A stretch of 14,901 nucleotides of DNA from Chloroflexota bacterium (lineage in GTDB: Bacteria; Chloroflexota; UBA6077; CF-72). A model generated the notes under the pieces. The model was not told where the DNA came from and made no database searches. It saw only the letters and a list, made by a program, of their open reading frames with translations. Within the stretch, counting starts at the first letter, position 1, and the number at the start of each line of letters is the position of its first letter. A program made the position numbers and the translations under genes. Where the stretch lies: NCBI GenBank assembly GCA_019247135.1, contig JAFAPL010000361.1, positions 1-14,901 on the forward strand. Direction: 5' to 3'. Shown here piece by piece: positions 6,848-13,776 of the stretch.

Positions 6848-6876
6848 AGTATAGGTGGCGATCAGTCGGTTCCGAA
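6848..6876 (-). promoter_or_regulatory. Candidate leaderless promoter for the PPOX gene
   Basis: On the minus strand TATACT (6848-6853, five of six -10 matches) lies seven bases before the ATG at 6840, with a weak TTCGGA (6871-6876) 17 bases further upstream. Transcription would begin about at the start codon. There is no Shine-Dalgarno between them, consistent with a leaderless mRNA. Confidence 0.4.
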
Positions 6877-7278
6877 TGCCACGATCGCATCCCGCGGCAG
6901 ACGCATTGGACGGCCATCGGACGCACGCACCCACACCCATTCGGTGACGATTTCGGCCACGGTGCGTTGATCGCATGTTCGCTCGATCGTCGTTTGGCGC
7001 ACAGCGCGCGCGCCGCGCATGTCCTCAACGCGCGTTGTGATCCGCAGCTCGTCTGCATAACCAGCGGGTGTCACGTACGTGATCTCGTGCCGATGTACGA
7101 CCCACATGCCGCCGAGCGCTTGAGCCCACGCTCGTCCGAGCCCGAGCGCCTCCGCATGCAGCGTCGCGACCTCCTCGGCGTACCCGAGATAGACCGCGTT
7201 GTTCACGTGCGCGTTCGAGTCGAGCTCGTAGCTGCGGACCCGCCAGGTCGTGCTGTACGAGCGGCGGTTCGGGGTCAG
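6862..7278 (-). CDS. Acyl-CoA thioesterase, 4HBT hotdog fold (apparent CTG start)
   Basis: Hotdog-fold protein of about 138 residues. After WRVRSYELD comes the 4HBT signature ELDSNAHVNNAVYLGYAEE with the candidate catalytic Asp20. WVVHRHEITYVTPAGYADELRITTRVED and the strand IVTEWVWVRASDGRPMRLP complete the typical fold. It probably hydrolyses an acyl-CoA; the substrate is unknown. The start is unusual. No ATG, GTG or TTG is usable near the expected N-terminus, since the first in-frame GTG lies inside the active-site motif. CTG at 7278 overlaps the TGA of the binding-protein gene (CTGA) and has GAGG nine bases upstream, so I chose it. A start deep inside the binding-protein gene is possible but would add an implausible Arg-rich leader. 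The stop is 21 bases before the PPOX start. Confidence 0.8.
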   Translation of the reverse strand: MTPNRRSYSTTWRVRSYELDSNAHVNNAVYLGYAEEVATLHAEALGLGRAWAQALGGMWVVHRHEITYVTPAGYADELRITTRVEDMRGARAVRQTTIERTCDQRTVAEIVTEWVWVRASDGRPMRLPRDAIVAFGTD

Positions 7279-8708
7279 ACGTTGGCGCCTCGGGCTTTGA
7301 AGACCTCGACCATGGCGTCGTGCGCGGTCTTGACCGCGTCGGGAATCGCTGTGCCTTTCACGATGATTTCCTGGACCATATCGGGGATGATCAAGCGATC
7401 CTGGATCTCGCCGAGAGCGGCGAACAGCTTCGGCTCGGGTGATGCCGGCCAACTGGTATCGCGGCCACCCTGCAGCAGGTCGGGATAGAACTTGAACTGC
7501 GGTTTGGACGTCCAGTACTCATCTTTGTTGCCGTCCTGGTAGATGGGATACCAGCGCCCGCCAACCTGCGAATACACGGCCTGCAACCGTTGCGGATCCA
7601 TCAGGTAGCGGATCAGATCCTTGCCGCCGTCGACATTTTTGCTGCTTTGGAAGATCGACCAGGACCACGACCCTGAGCCGCTATAACTGCCGGATTTGCC
7701 GGCAGGCACGTTCGCCATAGTCGAGTTGTTCAGCAGGTCCTGATCGTTCTGTTGCATCCAGCCGTAGATCGACGGCGGATTCAGCACAAATGCGGCCTGT
7801 TTCTTCTGATAGGCGTTGTTGTTGCCCGTATCGTCCCACGTCGGAGAATCCGGTGGAATCAACTTGGCATCCCACCACCCTTTGATGCGCTGCAAAGCTG
7901 AGATCGTTTCGGGGGTATTCAGATTGACTTTGCCGTCTTTGTCGACCAGCGCACCGCCGTCGTTCCAGATGATGTTCAGCGTGTTGCCGAAACAGTCTGG
8001 TGTTCGGCCGAGGGTGAAGCCCAGCCCGTACAGGTTGGGCGGGTCGTTGATCTTCTGGGTTACGGCGGTCAAGTCGTCGAGTGTCTTCGGAATATCGCGA
8101 CTGCCCGTCGCCTTCTCGATCAGATCGAGCCGCGCAAACAAGGGCGAGGTGTCGGCTTCGAACGGGATGCCGTAATAAGCGCTACCAGACTTGAACAGCG
8201 GCTGGACATAGCTCCAGAAGCCGCCGGCCTGCTTTGAGACGTCATTCCACACGTCGGTGATGTCCACGAGCAGATCGCGGCCAGCATAGTCGAGCACGTT
8301 GGCGGCGGCCGTCAGCATCACCACGTCGGGTGGTGCTTTGGCTTCGACGGCCGCGGCGAGCTTGGAAGGAAATTGCGAGTTCTCGACGACGACGTACTCG
8401 ACCTGCGTATTGTTGGCCGAGCCCCACTGGTTCATCTGGTCGCCGAGGGCTTTGTCGCCCTCGGGCGTAAAGCTCTGCCAGCCCCACACAGTGAGCTTCT
8501 GACCGTTCGATTTGCTGCCTCCTGGCGCGGCGGTTGCGGCTGCCGCCGGCTGTCCTGGCGCGGCGGGTGCTGCTGTTGGCGCTGCTCCTGTCGTCGCCGC
8601 TGGTGCGGTCGTCGGCGCGGGAGCCTGTGCAGCAGGCGCTGAACACGCGGCCAACAAAGCAGCGGAAGCGCCCAGGCCAACTACACGTAAGAACTCGCGC
8701 CGTTCCAT
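7275..8708 (-). CDS. ABC transporter substrate-binding lipoprotein (family 1 extracellular SBP)
   Basis: A 477-residue sugar-type binding protein. The N-terminus MERREFLRVVGLG carries a twin-arginine motif, followed by a hydrophobic stretch and the lipobox LAAC (Cys22), so it is probably Tat-exported and lipid-anchored. Residues 23 to about 68 are an Ala/Pro/Thr-rich linker, a style common in Chloroflexota binding proteins. The mature fold starts at KLTVWGWQSFTPEG and shows family features such as PPDVVMLTAA, YYGIPFEADTSPLFARLDL and GSWSWSIFQSSKN. Many aromatic residues (WSYVQPLF, WDDTGN, RWYPIYQDG) suit a carbohydrate or sugar-acid ligand, which cannot be named. A strong Shine-Dalgarno, AGGAGG, lies 7 bases before the ATG, the best in this window, as expected for an abundant binding protein. 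It lies 10 bases after the MalG-type permease. Confidence 0.95.
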   Translation of the reverse strand: MERREFLRVVGLGASAALLAACSAPAAQAPAPTTAPAATTGAAPTAAPAAPGQPAAAATAAPGGSKSNGQKLTVWGWQSFTPEGDKALGDQMNQWGSANNTQVEYVVVENSQFPSKLAAAVEAKAPPDVVMLTAAANVLDYAGRDLLVDITDVWNDVSKQAGGFWSYVQPLFKSGSAYYGIPFEADTSPLFARLDLIEKATGSRDIPKTLDDLTAVTQKINDPPNLYGLGFTLGRTPDCFGNTLNIIWNDGGALVDKDGKVNLNTPETISALQRIKGWWDAKLIPPDSPTWDDTGNNNAYQKKQAAFVLNPPSIYGWMQQNDQDLLNNSTMANVPAGKSGSYSGSGSWSWSIFQSSKNVDGGKDLIRYLMDPQRLQAVYSQVGGRWYPIYQDGNKDEYWTSKPQFKFYPDLLQGGRDTSWPASPEPKLFAALGEIQDRLIIPDMVQEIIVKGTAIPDAVKTAHDAMVEVFKARGANV

Positions 8709-8718
8709 GTATTTCCTC

Positions 8719-9555
8719 CTAGCCTTTGACGCTGCCCGCGGCTAAACCAGCCACGACCCAGCGCTGCGAGATGACGTACACCACGGTCGGCGGCAGCGCG
8801 CCCAGCAAAGCCGCCGCCATCATCGGGCCCCACGGAAACGTATCCCCTCGGACGAGGCCGATCAGGCCGACCGTGAGCGTCTTTTGCGAGTCGCTGCCGA
8901 TGAAGACGAGCGCATACAGAAACTCGTTCCACGAGAGGGTGAATGCGAACAGGGCCACAACCGCTAGAGCCGGCAATGCGATCGGGACCATGATCCGCGC
9001 CAGGGCCTGCAGGCGTGAACAGCCGTCTACCAGCGCCGCGTCCTCGAGCTCAGACGGCACGTTGCGGAAATACCCGATCATCATCCAGGTCGCGAACGGC
9101 ACGGTAAACGTCAGATAGGTGACCATCAGGCCCACGATGTTGTCGATCAGGCCGATCGAATAGATGACCTGAAACATGGGAATGAACAGCAGCGAGCCAG
9201 GCACCAGATAGGTCACCACGACGGATCGCGCGAGCCACTGACGCCCGCGGAACGTCAGGCGCACGATCGCATAGGCCGCTAGCGTGCCGATGACCATCGC
9301 CAGCAACGTCGTCACGAGCGTCACCAGCACGCTGTTTTTGATGTACACCAGGAATGGCGTCTGGGTCAGCACGAACGTGAAGTGGTCGCCCGTGACCTGG
9401 CTGGGGAACAGCGACGGCTCGCGATAGATCAGCAGGTCCGGCTTGATGGCCGTGACGACGATCCAGTAGATGGGTAGCAGCGTCCACACGCCGAAAAACA
9501 GGAGGCCGGCCGTGTGGATGATGCGCTTGATCAGGTTGTACTGCTGCTTACTCAT
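8719..9555 (-). CDS. Carbohydrate ABC transporter permease, MalG type
   Basis: A 278-residue inner-membrane permease with six predicted membrane segments, beginning with GLLFFGVWTLLPIYWIVVTAI (about 17-37). The EAA loop that docks on the ATPase is at about 170-197: LEDAALVDGCSRLQALARIMVP, with the conserved Gly178 and a following proline. The periplasmic loop after the first segment (about 40-68, ending TQTPFLVYIKNS) is typical of the MalG/CUT1 group. It starts 3 bases after the MalF-type permease stop and ends 10 bases before the binding-protein gene. No ATP-binding subunit is encoded in the window, so the pair probably uses a shared MsmX/UgpC-like ATPase from elsewhere. Confidence 0.95.
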   Translation of the reverse strand: MSKQQYNLIKRIIHTAGLLFFGVWTLLPIYWIVVTAIKPDLLIYREPSLFPSQVTGDHFTFVLTQTPFLVYIKNSVLVTLVTTLLAMVIGTLAAYAIVRLTFRGRQWLARSVVVTYLVPGSLLFIPMFQVIYSIGLIDNIVGLMVTYLTFTVPFATWMMIGYFRNVPSELEDAALVDGCSRLQALARIMVPIALPALAVVALFAFTLSWNEFLYALVFIGSDSQKTLTVGLIGLVRGDTFPWGPMMAAALLGALPPTVVYVISQRWVVAGLAAGSVKG

Positions 9556-9558
9556 GCC

Positions 9559-10524
9559 TCAGCGCTCGGTGGACAGCATGCGCTTCGTCAGGAAGTAGAT
9601 CATCACCAGAAAGACGGGAAAGAAGAACAGCGAAATCGTGGCGCCGACGCCGAGTCGACCAGCGCCGGTGACGCCGATCTGATAGGCCAGCAACGGGAAG
9701 GTCATCGTTGCGCCCGCGGGGCCACCATTCGTCAGCACATACACGAAATTGATGCTGGTGGCAGTCCAGATCGTGGACAGCATGGCCGTGATGATCAGGA
9801 TGTTGCTGATCCCAGGCATCGTCACGTGGCGGAAGCGGCCGAACACTCCGGCGCCATCGATCTCCGCTGCTTCGTACAGCTCGGGCCCGATCGCCTGCAG
9901 GCCCGCCAGGATCATCATCGCCCAGAAGGGTGTGCTGGCCCACACGACCGCGATCGTCACCGCCCATAGGGCCAGGTTGTAGTTGGCCAGCCACTGGATC
10001 GTGTCGTGCGCCAGGCCCAGGCGCAGCGCAAGCAGATTGAGCAGGCCCTCGGCGCTGCCGTCGTACATCCACTTCCAGGTCAGACCAGCGATCAAGCCCG
10101 GGATGGCCCACGGCAGAAAGAACACGGCCCGCACGTACATGCGACCGGGAAACCGCTCGTGCAGCAGCAGAGCCATCGTCAGGCCCAGAACGAACTTGAT
10201 GGCGATCGCGGCGACGGTGAACTGGATCGAGACTTTGACCGCTTGCATGAACTGAGCGCTGAGATCGCGCCCAAACAGCAGGTCGTAATAGTTCTGAAAA
10301 CCGACCCACACGCCCGGGGTGCCGACCAGTTTGGCCTGGAAACTCAGCAGGATCGCCGAGACGAACGGATACGCGATCAAGCCGACCATCACCACGAGGC
10401 ACGGCAAGCTGAAGAGCCACGCGGCCGCCCAATCACGCCCGAACGTACGTCGCAGCGACGTGGAGAAATCGCTTCGCGGTTGCGCTGCCGGCCGCGTGCG
10501 GACGCCGACGCTGTCCATTCCCAC
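9559..10524 (-). CDS. Sugar ABC transporter permease, MalF type
   Basis: A 321-residue membrane permease with a cytoplasmic N-terminal tail (about 1-32), a first membrane segment AAAWLFSLPCLVVMVGLIAYPF, the typical VGFQNYYDLL loop (about 75-83), and an EAA loop at about 217-239: LYEAAEIDGAGVFGRFRHVTMP. The C-terminal region VYVLTNGGPAGATMTFPLLAYQ is a hallmark of CUT1 MalF-like permeases. It is the first gene of the transporter cluster, 57 bases after the enolase stop, and that gap holds a hairpin and a sigma-70-like promoter. The start may be GTG 10524 or, more likely given the promoter at 10528-10556, ATG 10518 translated from an almost leaderless mRNA. Confidence 0.95.
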   Translation of the reverse strand: MGMDSVGVRTRPAAQPRSDFSTSLRRTFGRDWAAAWLFSLPCLVVMVGLIAYPFVSAILLSFQAKLVGTPGVWVGFQNYYDLLFGRDLSAQFMQAVKVSIQFTVAAIAIKFVLGLTMALLLHERFPGRMYVRAVFFLPWAIPGLIAGLTWKWMYDGSAEGLLNLLALRLGLAHDTIQWLANYNLALWAVTIAVVWASTPFWAMMILAGLQAIGPELYEAAEIDGAGVFGRFRHVTMPGISNILIITAMLSTIWTATSINFVYVLTNGGPAGATMTFPLLAYQIGVTGAGRLGVGATISLFFFPVFLVMIYFLTKRMLSTER

Positions 10525-10527
10525 TCG

Positions 10528-10556
10528 ACTGTAAGTCAGCCCAGCCGACCGGTCAA
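10528..10556 (-). promoter_or_regulatory. Candidate sigma-70-type promoter for the ABC transporter operon
   Basis: On the minus strand TTGACC (10556-10551) and TACAGT (10533-10528) are separated by exactly 17 bases, matching five and four of six consensus positions. The expected start site (about 10521) lies at the permease start codons (GTG 10524, ATG 10518), predicting a leaderless or nearly leaderless transcript. Among the -10-like boxes I found, this is the only one with a good -35 at ideal spacing. Confidence 0.5.
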
Positions 10557-10557
10557 C

Positions 10558-10578
10558 GCGCGGCCCCGTGCACCGCGC
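10558..10578 (-). terminator. Hairpin after the enolase gene
   Basis: GCGCGG (10558-10563) pairs with CCGCGC (10573-10578) around a 9-base loop, beginning three bases past the enolase stop (10584-10582). There is no T-run. Its place between the enolase stop and the transporter promoter suggests that the two gene groups are separate transcription units. Confidence 0.35.
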
Positions 10579-10581
10579 CCA

Positions 10582-11874
10582 CTACCTGAGCGCCGCGAGT
10601 TCCCGTCCAACCGAGCTGAATGGCAACGCTGGTCTGTGCTCGGCAATACGCACCAACTGGTTGTATTTCGCCATACGCTCGGATGTCGCCAGGGAGCCGA
10701 CCTTGATCTGGCCAGCCCCGCTGCCCACGGCAAGGTCGGCAATAAAGGCGTCCTCCGTTTCGCCTGAGCGCGCCGAGACGACCGTTCGATAGCCAGCCTC
10801 CTGCGCCACCCGCAGCGCGGCGAGCGCGTCGCTGACGGTACCGATCTGATTGACCTTGATGAGCACCGCGTTGGCCACGCCGGACTCGACCCCGCGCTGG
10901 ATGCGACGGACGTTGGTACAGAAAAGGTCGTCTCCGATCAATTGCCAGCGCGCGCGTGGCGTCAGACCGCGCCAGGCGTCCCAATCGTCCTCGCCGAGTG
11001 GATCCTCAATCGATACGATCGGATACCGCGCCGCCAGGCCGAGCACGAACTCGGCCATCTCGCTCGAAGAGAGCACACGCTGGGCGCGGTGCAACTCGTA
11101 TGTGCCGTCGGGTCGGACCAACTGCGTCGCGGCGATATCGAGTCCGATCGCTACCTGGTCGGCAGGCCGTAAGTGTGCCCGTTCGATGGCGCGTACGAGC
11201 AGCTCGAGCCCTGCCTCGACCGAGGCATAGCCAGGCGAAAACCCGCCCTCGTCGGCCAGCAGCACCGACCGGCCCTCCTCGCCAAGCAGCCCGCGCGCAG
11301 CGGTGCGAACGGCCGCGACCATCTGAAGTGCCTCGTCCAGGGAGGCCGCGCCGACTGGCATGGCCAGGATGTCCTGAATGTCCATGCCACCCCGAGCGTG
11401 GGCGCCGCCACTGAGAATGTTGACCATCGGCAGCGGCAAGACGGGCGCGTGTACGCGCGCGAGCGACGCGAGACGCTGCCACAGCGGCATGCCCCGCGCG
11501 GACGCGGCGGCGCGGCACGCGGCCATGGACACCGCCAGTACCGCGTTGGCTCCGAGGCGCGAAAGGTTCTGCGTGCCGTCGAGCTCGCGCATGCGCGCGT
11601 CCAGCTTCGCCTGGTCATCAGCATCGATGCCGCGGATGCCCGGCGCGAGGACGTTGATCACGTTGGCGACGGCGCGGGTGACGCCGAGACCGCCATACCG
11701 CGCCGCGTCGCCGTCGCGCAGCTCGTGCGCCTCGTGCTGGCCGGTCGAGGCACCCGACGGAACGATCGCCACGCCGACGATCCCGGCCGAAAGCTCGACG
11801 CTCGCCTCGACGGTTGGTCGACCGCGCGAGTCGAAGACCTCGCGGGCGTGGACCACCTGGACAGCGCTACTCAC
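10582..11874 (-). CDS. Enolase (phosphopyruvate hydratase) family protein, divergent
   Basis: A 430-residue enolase. Canonical enolase interconverts 2-phosphoglycerate and phosphoenolpyruvate. HAREVFDSRGRPTVEA, the loop VPSGASTG (38-45), LDGTQN, metal ligands D246, E290 and D315/316 (IEDPL, GDDLF), Glu209 (ADEGGFSP), Lys340 (LIKVNQIG) and Lys391 (GQIKVGS) are all present. His159 also matches yeast numbering. Two otherwise conserved residues differ: the motif normally QE reads QD (Asp168), and SHRSGETED reads SARSGETED (Ala368). This suggests a paralogue with altered kinetics or substrate rather than the housekeeping enzyme. I chose GTG 11874, which gives a normal N-terminus and overlaps the kinase stop by 8 bases; TTG 11895 adds 7 residues. 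It is the last gene of a dehydrogenase-kinase-enolase operon. Confidence 0.9.
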   Translation of the reverse strand: MSSAVQVVHAREVFDSRGRPTVEASVELSAGIVGVAIVPSGASTGQHEAHELRDGDAARYGGLGVTRAVANVINVLAPGIRGIDADDQAKLDARMRELDGTQNLSRLGANAVLAVSMAACRAAASARGMPLWQRLASLARVHAPVLPLPMVNILSGGAHARGGMDIQDILAMPVGAASLDEALQMVAAVRTAARGLLGEEGRSVLLADEGGFSPGYASVEAGLELLVRAIERAHLRPADQVAIGLDIAATQLVRPDGTYELHRAQRVLSSSEMAEFVLGLAARYPIVSIEDPLGEDDWDAWRGLTPRARWQLIGDDLFCTNVRRIQRGVESGVANAVLIKVNQIGTVSDALAALRVAQEAGYRTVVSARSGETEDAFIADLAVGSGAGQIKVGSLATSERMAKYNQLVRIAEHRPALPFSSVGRELAALR

Positions 11875-12778
11875 GCAGGGCGAGGGCCCGTTCAACGCAG
11901 GTCTCTGGTTGGGCGGGGTCTACGAGCAACTGCTTGCCCAGGGCGAGCGCCGCGCGTTGCAGCTCCGGGGTGGTCAGATACTCCACCGGCGAGTCTCCAA
12001 CCACACGCGCGAGCACGAGACAACCGGTCGCGCGCGTCAGCTCGGCGTCGAGCACTGGCAGACCGTCCGCCGCGTACGCCGCCAGATACGCCCGCGCAGC
12101 CGCCGCAAGCTGATCAGCACAGCCGGCTGAATGCAGCGTCTTCAAGAGCAAGTGCGAAAGACAGAAGCCGATGTCGAAGCGCGGATCACCCCAATGCGCG
12201 ACCTCACAATCGAGAACTACCACATCCGCGCCATCCGTCATCAGGTTCTTCGGACTGTAGTCGCCGTGTACCAGGCACTGCCGGCTCCGCAACATCCGCT
12301 CGACGACATCCTCGATCGACGCTGCAAGCTCTGGCAGACGCTGCATGACTTTGCGGTGATACGGAGTGAGGCGTAGGTCGAAGAAGTAGGTCTGATCGTC
12401 GAAGCGCTCGGCAAGATCCCGCCGAGTGTGGGTGCGCGTGTGCATCTGCCCGAGCAACTGACCCACGCGGTGCGCGGTCTCGAGATCGACGTCGCAGGCA
12501 AGCAATCGCGTCTTCCAGTTGGCCAGACGTTGCGGAAGCCGCTCCATCGCGAACGTGTGCGCGGCCGTGTCGACCCACAGCACGCGCGGGACGCTCTCCT
12601 GGCCGAGCACGTCGGCCAGCACCTTCAGGCATTCCGCCTCGCGGGCGTTGCGTTCCGGACTGCAGAACCAGTCGGCGGTGACCTTCAATTTTCCGAGAGC
12701 CGTCTTGACGACGATCGGGCCCTCAGGCGTGTCCACGAAACGGACCTCGCCCGAAACGCCGGGCGCGATCTGGCTCAT
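11867..12778 (-). CDS. APH-fold (aminoglycoside phosphotransferase-like) small-molecule kinase
   Basis: A 303-residue kinase of the APH/choline kinase/methylthioribose kinase fold. The N-lobe has IVVKTALGKLKV with candidate ATP-binding Lys25, then REAECLKVLA and a hinge-like FAMERLP (76-82). The catalytic loop is LVHGDYSPKN (169-178, with His171, Asp173 and Asn178). The metal-binding segment is VVLDCEVAHWGDPRFDIG (Asp190, Glu192), more like sugar kinases of this fold than antibiotic-resistance enzymes. It probably phosphorylates a hydroxyl on a small metabolite. Given its neighbours, D-glycerate or a related sugar acid is my inference. The ATG overlaps the dehydrogenase stop as ATGA, and the stop overlaps the enolase start, so all three are translationally coupled. 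Confidence 0.88.
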   Translation of the reverse strand: MSQIAPGVSGEVRFVDTPEGPIVVKTALGKLKVTADWFCSPERNAREAECLKVLADVLGQESVPRVLWVDTAAHTFAMERLPQRLANWKTRLLACDVDLETAHRVGQLLGQMHTRTHTRRDLAERFDDQTYFFDLRLTPYHRKVMQRLPELAASIEDVVERMLRSRQCLVHGDYSPKNLMTDGADVVVLDCEVAHWGDPRFDIGFCLSHLLLKTLHSAGCADQLAAAARAYLAAYAADGLPVLDAELTRATGCLVLARVVGDSPVEYLTTPELQRAALALGKQLLVDPAQPETCVERALALRE

Positions 12779-13749
12779 ACGTGCACGCTTTCCTTGAACG
12801 GCGAATTGCAGGGATGGCGCGGCGTTTCGCCGCTCAGCACTCGCACGACCTCCTCCGTTGCACGCGTTCGCAGCTCAACCACGGAAGTGTGGGACGAGAA
12901 GCCGACGTGCGGCGTCAGGATGATGTTCTCTCTTTGAAGCAGCTCACGCGGCGGATCCGGTTCGCCCTCGACGACATCCAGCGCAGCCCCGGCGATCGGC
13001 CCGCGTTCCAGCGCTCCGAGCAGCGCGACCGTATCGACAAGTCCTCCGCGACTGCAGTTCACGAGCAATGAGCCCGCGCGCATGCGTTGCAAGAATGCCG
13101 CGTCGACGATGTGCTGCGTCTCGGTACTCAACGGCAGGTGCAGAATCACGACGTCCGCTTCGGGAAGCATTTCCTCCAGCGAGGTCAGCGAGGCCGCGCC
13201 GGGGTCGGCTCCGGGCGTGCGAGGACGGAGCGCGAGCACCCGCATGCCGAGCCCGCCCAGCTTGTGCGCCGTACGCCGTCCGATCCGACCGTAGCCGAGT
13301 ATGCCGACTGTTCTGGTCGACACACGCGCCAGCCGTCCGCCGGCCGGATCCCACCGTCCGGCGCGGACCTGCCGATCCAGCAAGACGACACCGCGCAACC
13401 AGGCGAGCGTCAGCGCGACCGCATGGTCGGAGACTTCCTCGACGCAATAGTCGGGGACATTGGTAACCCACGCGCCCTGTCGGGTGGCCTGTTCGACGTC
13501 GATGTTGTCGAGCCCGACGCCCATGCGCGCGACCACACGTACATTGCCGGCTGAGGCAATCGCGCGAGCGGAAACGGGCCCCCAGCAGGTCAGAATCGCG
13601 TCCGGGACGGCCTCGCTCACCGCGGCCTCGACCTGCTCGGATGATGCCGTCGTATACGGCGCGATCAGGCGATGACCGGCCCGCTCGAGAATCGAGCGTT
13701 CGATCGAAACGTCTGGCCACGCGTGGTCGGTGAGTACAACGGTCGCCAT
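12775..13749 (-). CDS. D-2-hydroxyacid dehydrogenase (PGDH/CtBP-like)
   Basis: A 324-residue NAD(P)-dependent D-2-hydroxyacid dehydrogenase. The substrate-domain segment VVARMGVGLDNID (72-84), then VPDYCVEEVSDHA (98-110), resembles the CtBP-like branch. The nucleotide-binding loop is GILGYGRIGRR (149-159). Catalytic residues are Arg234 (NCSRGGLVD), Glu263 (EGEP) and His281 (LTPHVGFSS). The strand after the glycine loop ends LALRPR, where NAD-preferring enzymes have Asp; Arg there hints at NADP preference. Likely substrates are hydroxypyruvate, glyoxylate or other 2-keto acids; 3-phosphoglycerate is less likely because no regulatory domain is present. GGGAG lies close (3 bases) before the ATG at 13749. 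It is first in the operon with the kinase and enolase and is divergent from the SDR gene. Confidence 0.92.
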   Translation of the reverse strand: MATVVLTDHAWPDVSIERSILERAGHRLIAPYTTASSEQVEAAVSEAVPDAILTCWGPVSARAIASAGNVRVVARMGVGLDNIDVEQATRQGAWVTNVPDYCVEEVSDHAVALTLAWLRGVVLLDRQVRAGRWDPAGGRLARVSTRTVGILGYGRIGRRTAHKLGGLGMRVLALRPRTPGADPGAASLTSLEEMLPEADVVILHLPLSTETQHIVDAAFLQRMRAGSLLVNCSRGGLVDTVALLGALERGPIAGAALDVVEGEPDPPRELLQRENIILTPHVGFSSHTSVVELRTRATEEVVRVLSGETPRHPCNSPFKESVHV

Positions 13750-13759
13750 TCGCTCCCGA

Positions 13760-13766
13760 TACGATA
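13760..13766. promoter_or_regulatory. Overlapping divergent -10-like boxes between dehydrogenase and SDR genes
   Basis: The 27-base gap between the two start codons holds TACGAT on the plus strand (13760-13765) and TATCGT on the minus strand (13766-13761), each four of six consensus -10 bases and almost superimposed. They lie 11 bases before the ATGs of both the SDR gene and the dehydrogenase gene. No convincing -35 box is seen on either side. Confidence 0.35.
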
Positions 13767-13776
13767 GCGCCTACCC

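Noticed and set aside
9548..10432. Minus-strand open frame of 294 codons overlapping the MalF-type permease
   Set aside because: A frame-shifted shadow of the permease: highly charged with no membrane segments, while the permease frame is convincing.
10006..10767. Plus-strand open frame of 253 codons
   Set aside because: Antisense to the permease and enolase genes, with Arg/Gln/His-rich sequence and no motif.
11173..12348. Plus-strand open frame of 391 codons
   Set aside because: It spans parts of the enolase and kinase genes on the other strand, has Arg/Pro-rich low-complexity sequence and no recognisable motif.
11867..12778. Aminoglycoside resistance phosphotransferase
   Set aside because: The fold is shared, but the LDCE segment, the HGDYSPKN loop and the operon context fit a metabolic kinase better than an antibiotic-modifying enzyme.
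12775..13749. Calling the dehydrogenase serA (phosphoglycerate dehydrogenase)
   Set aside because: At 324 residues it lacks the ACT and intervening domains and sits in a catabolic operon; the catalytic triad alone does not set the substrate.
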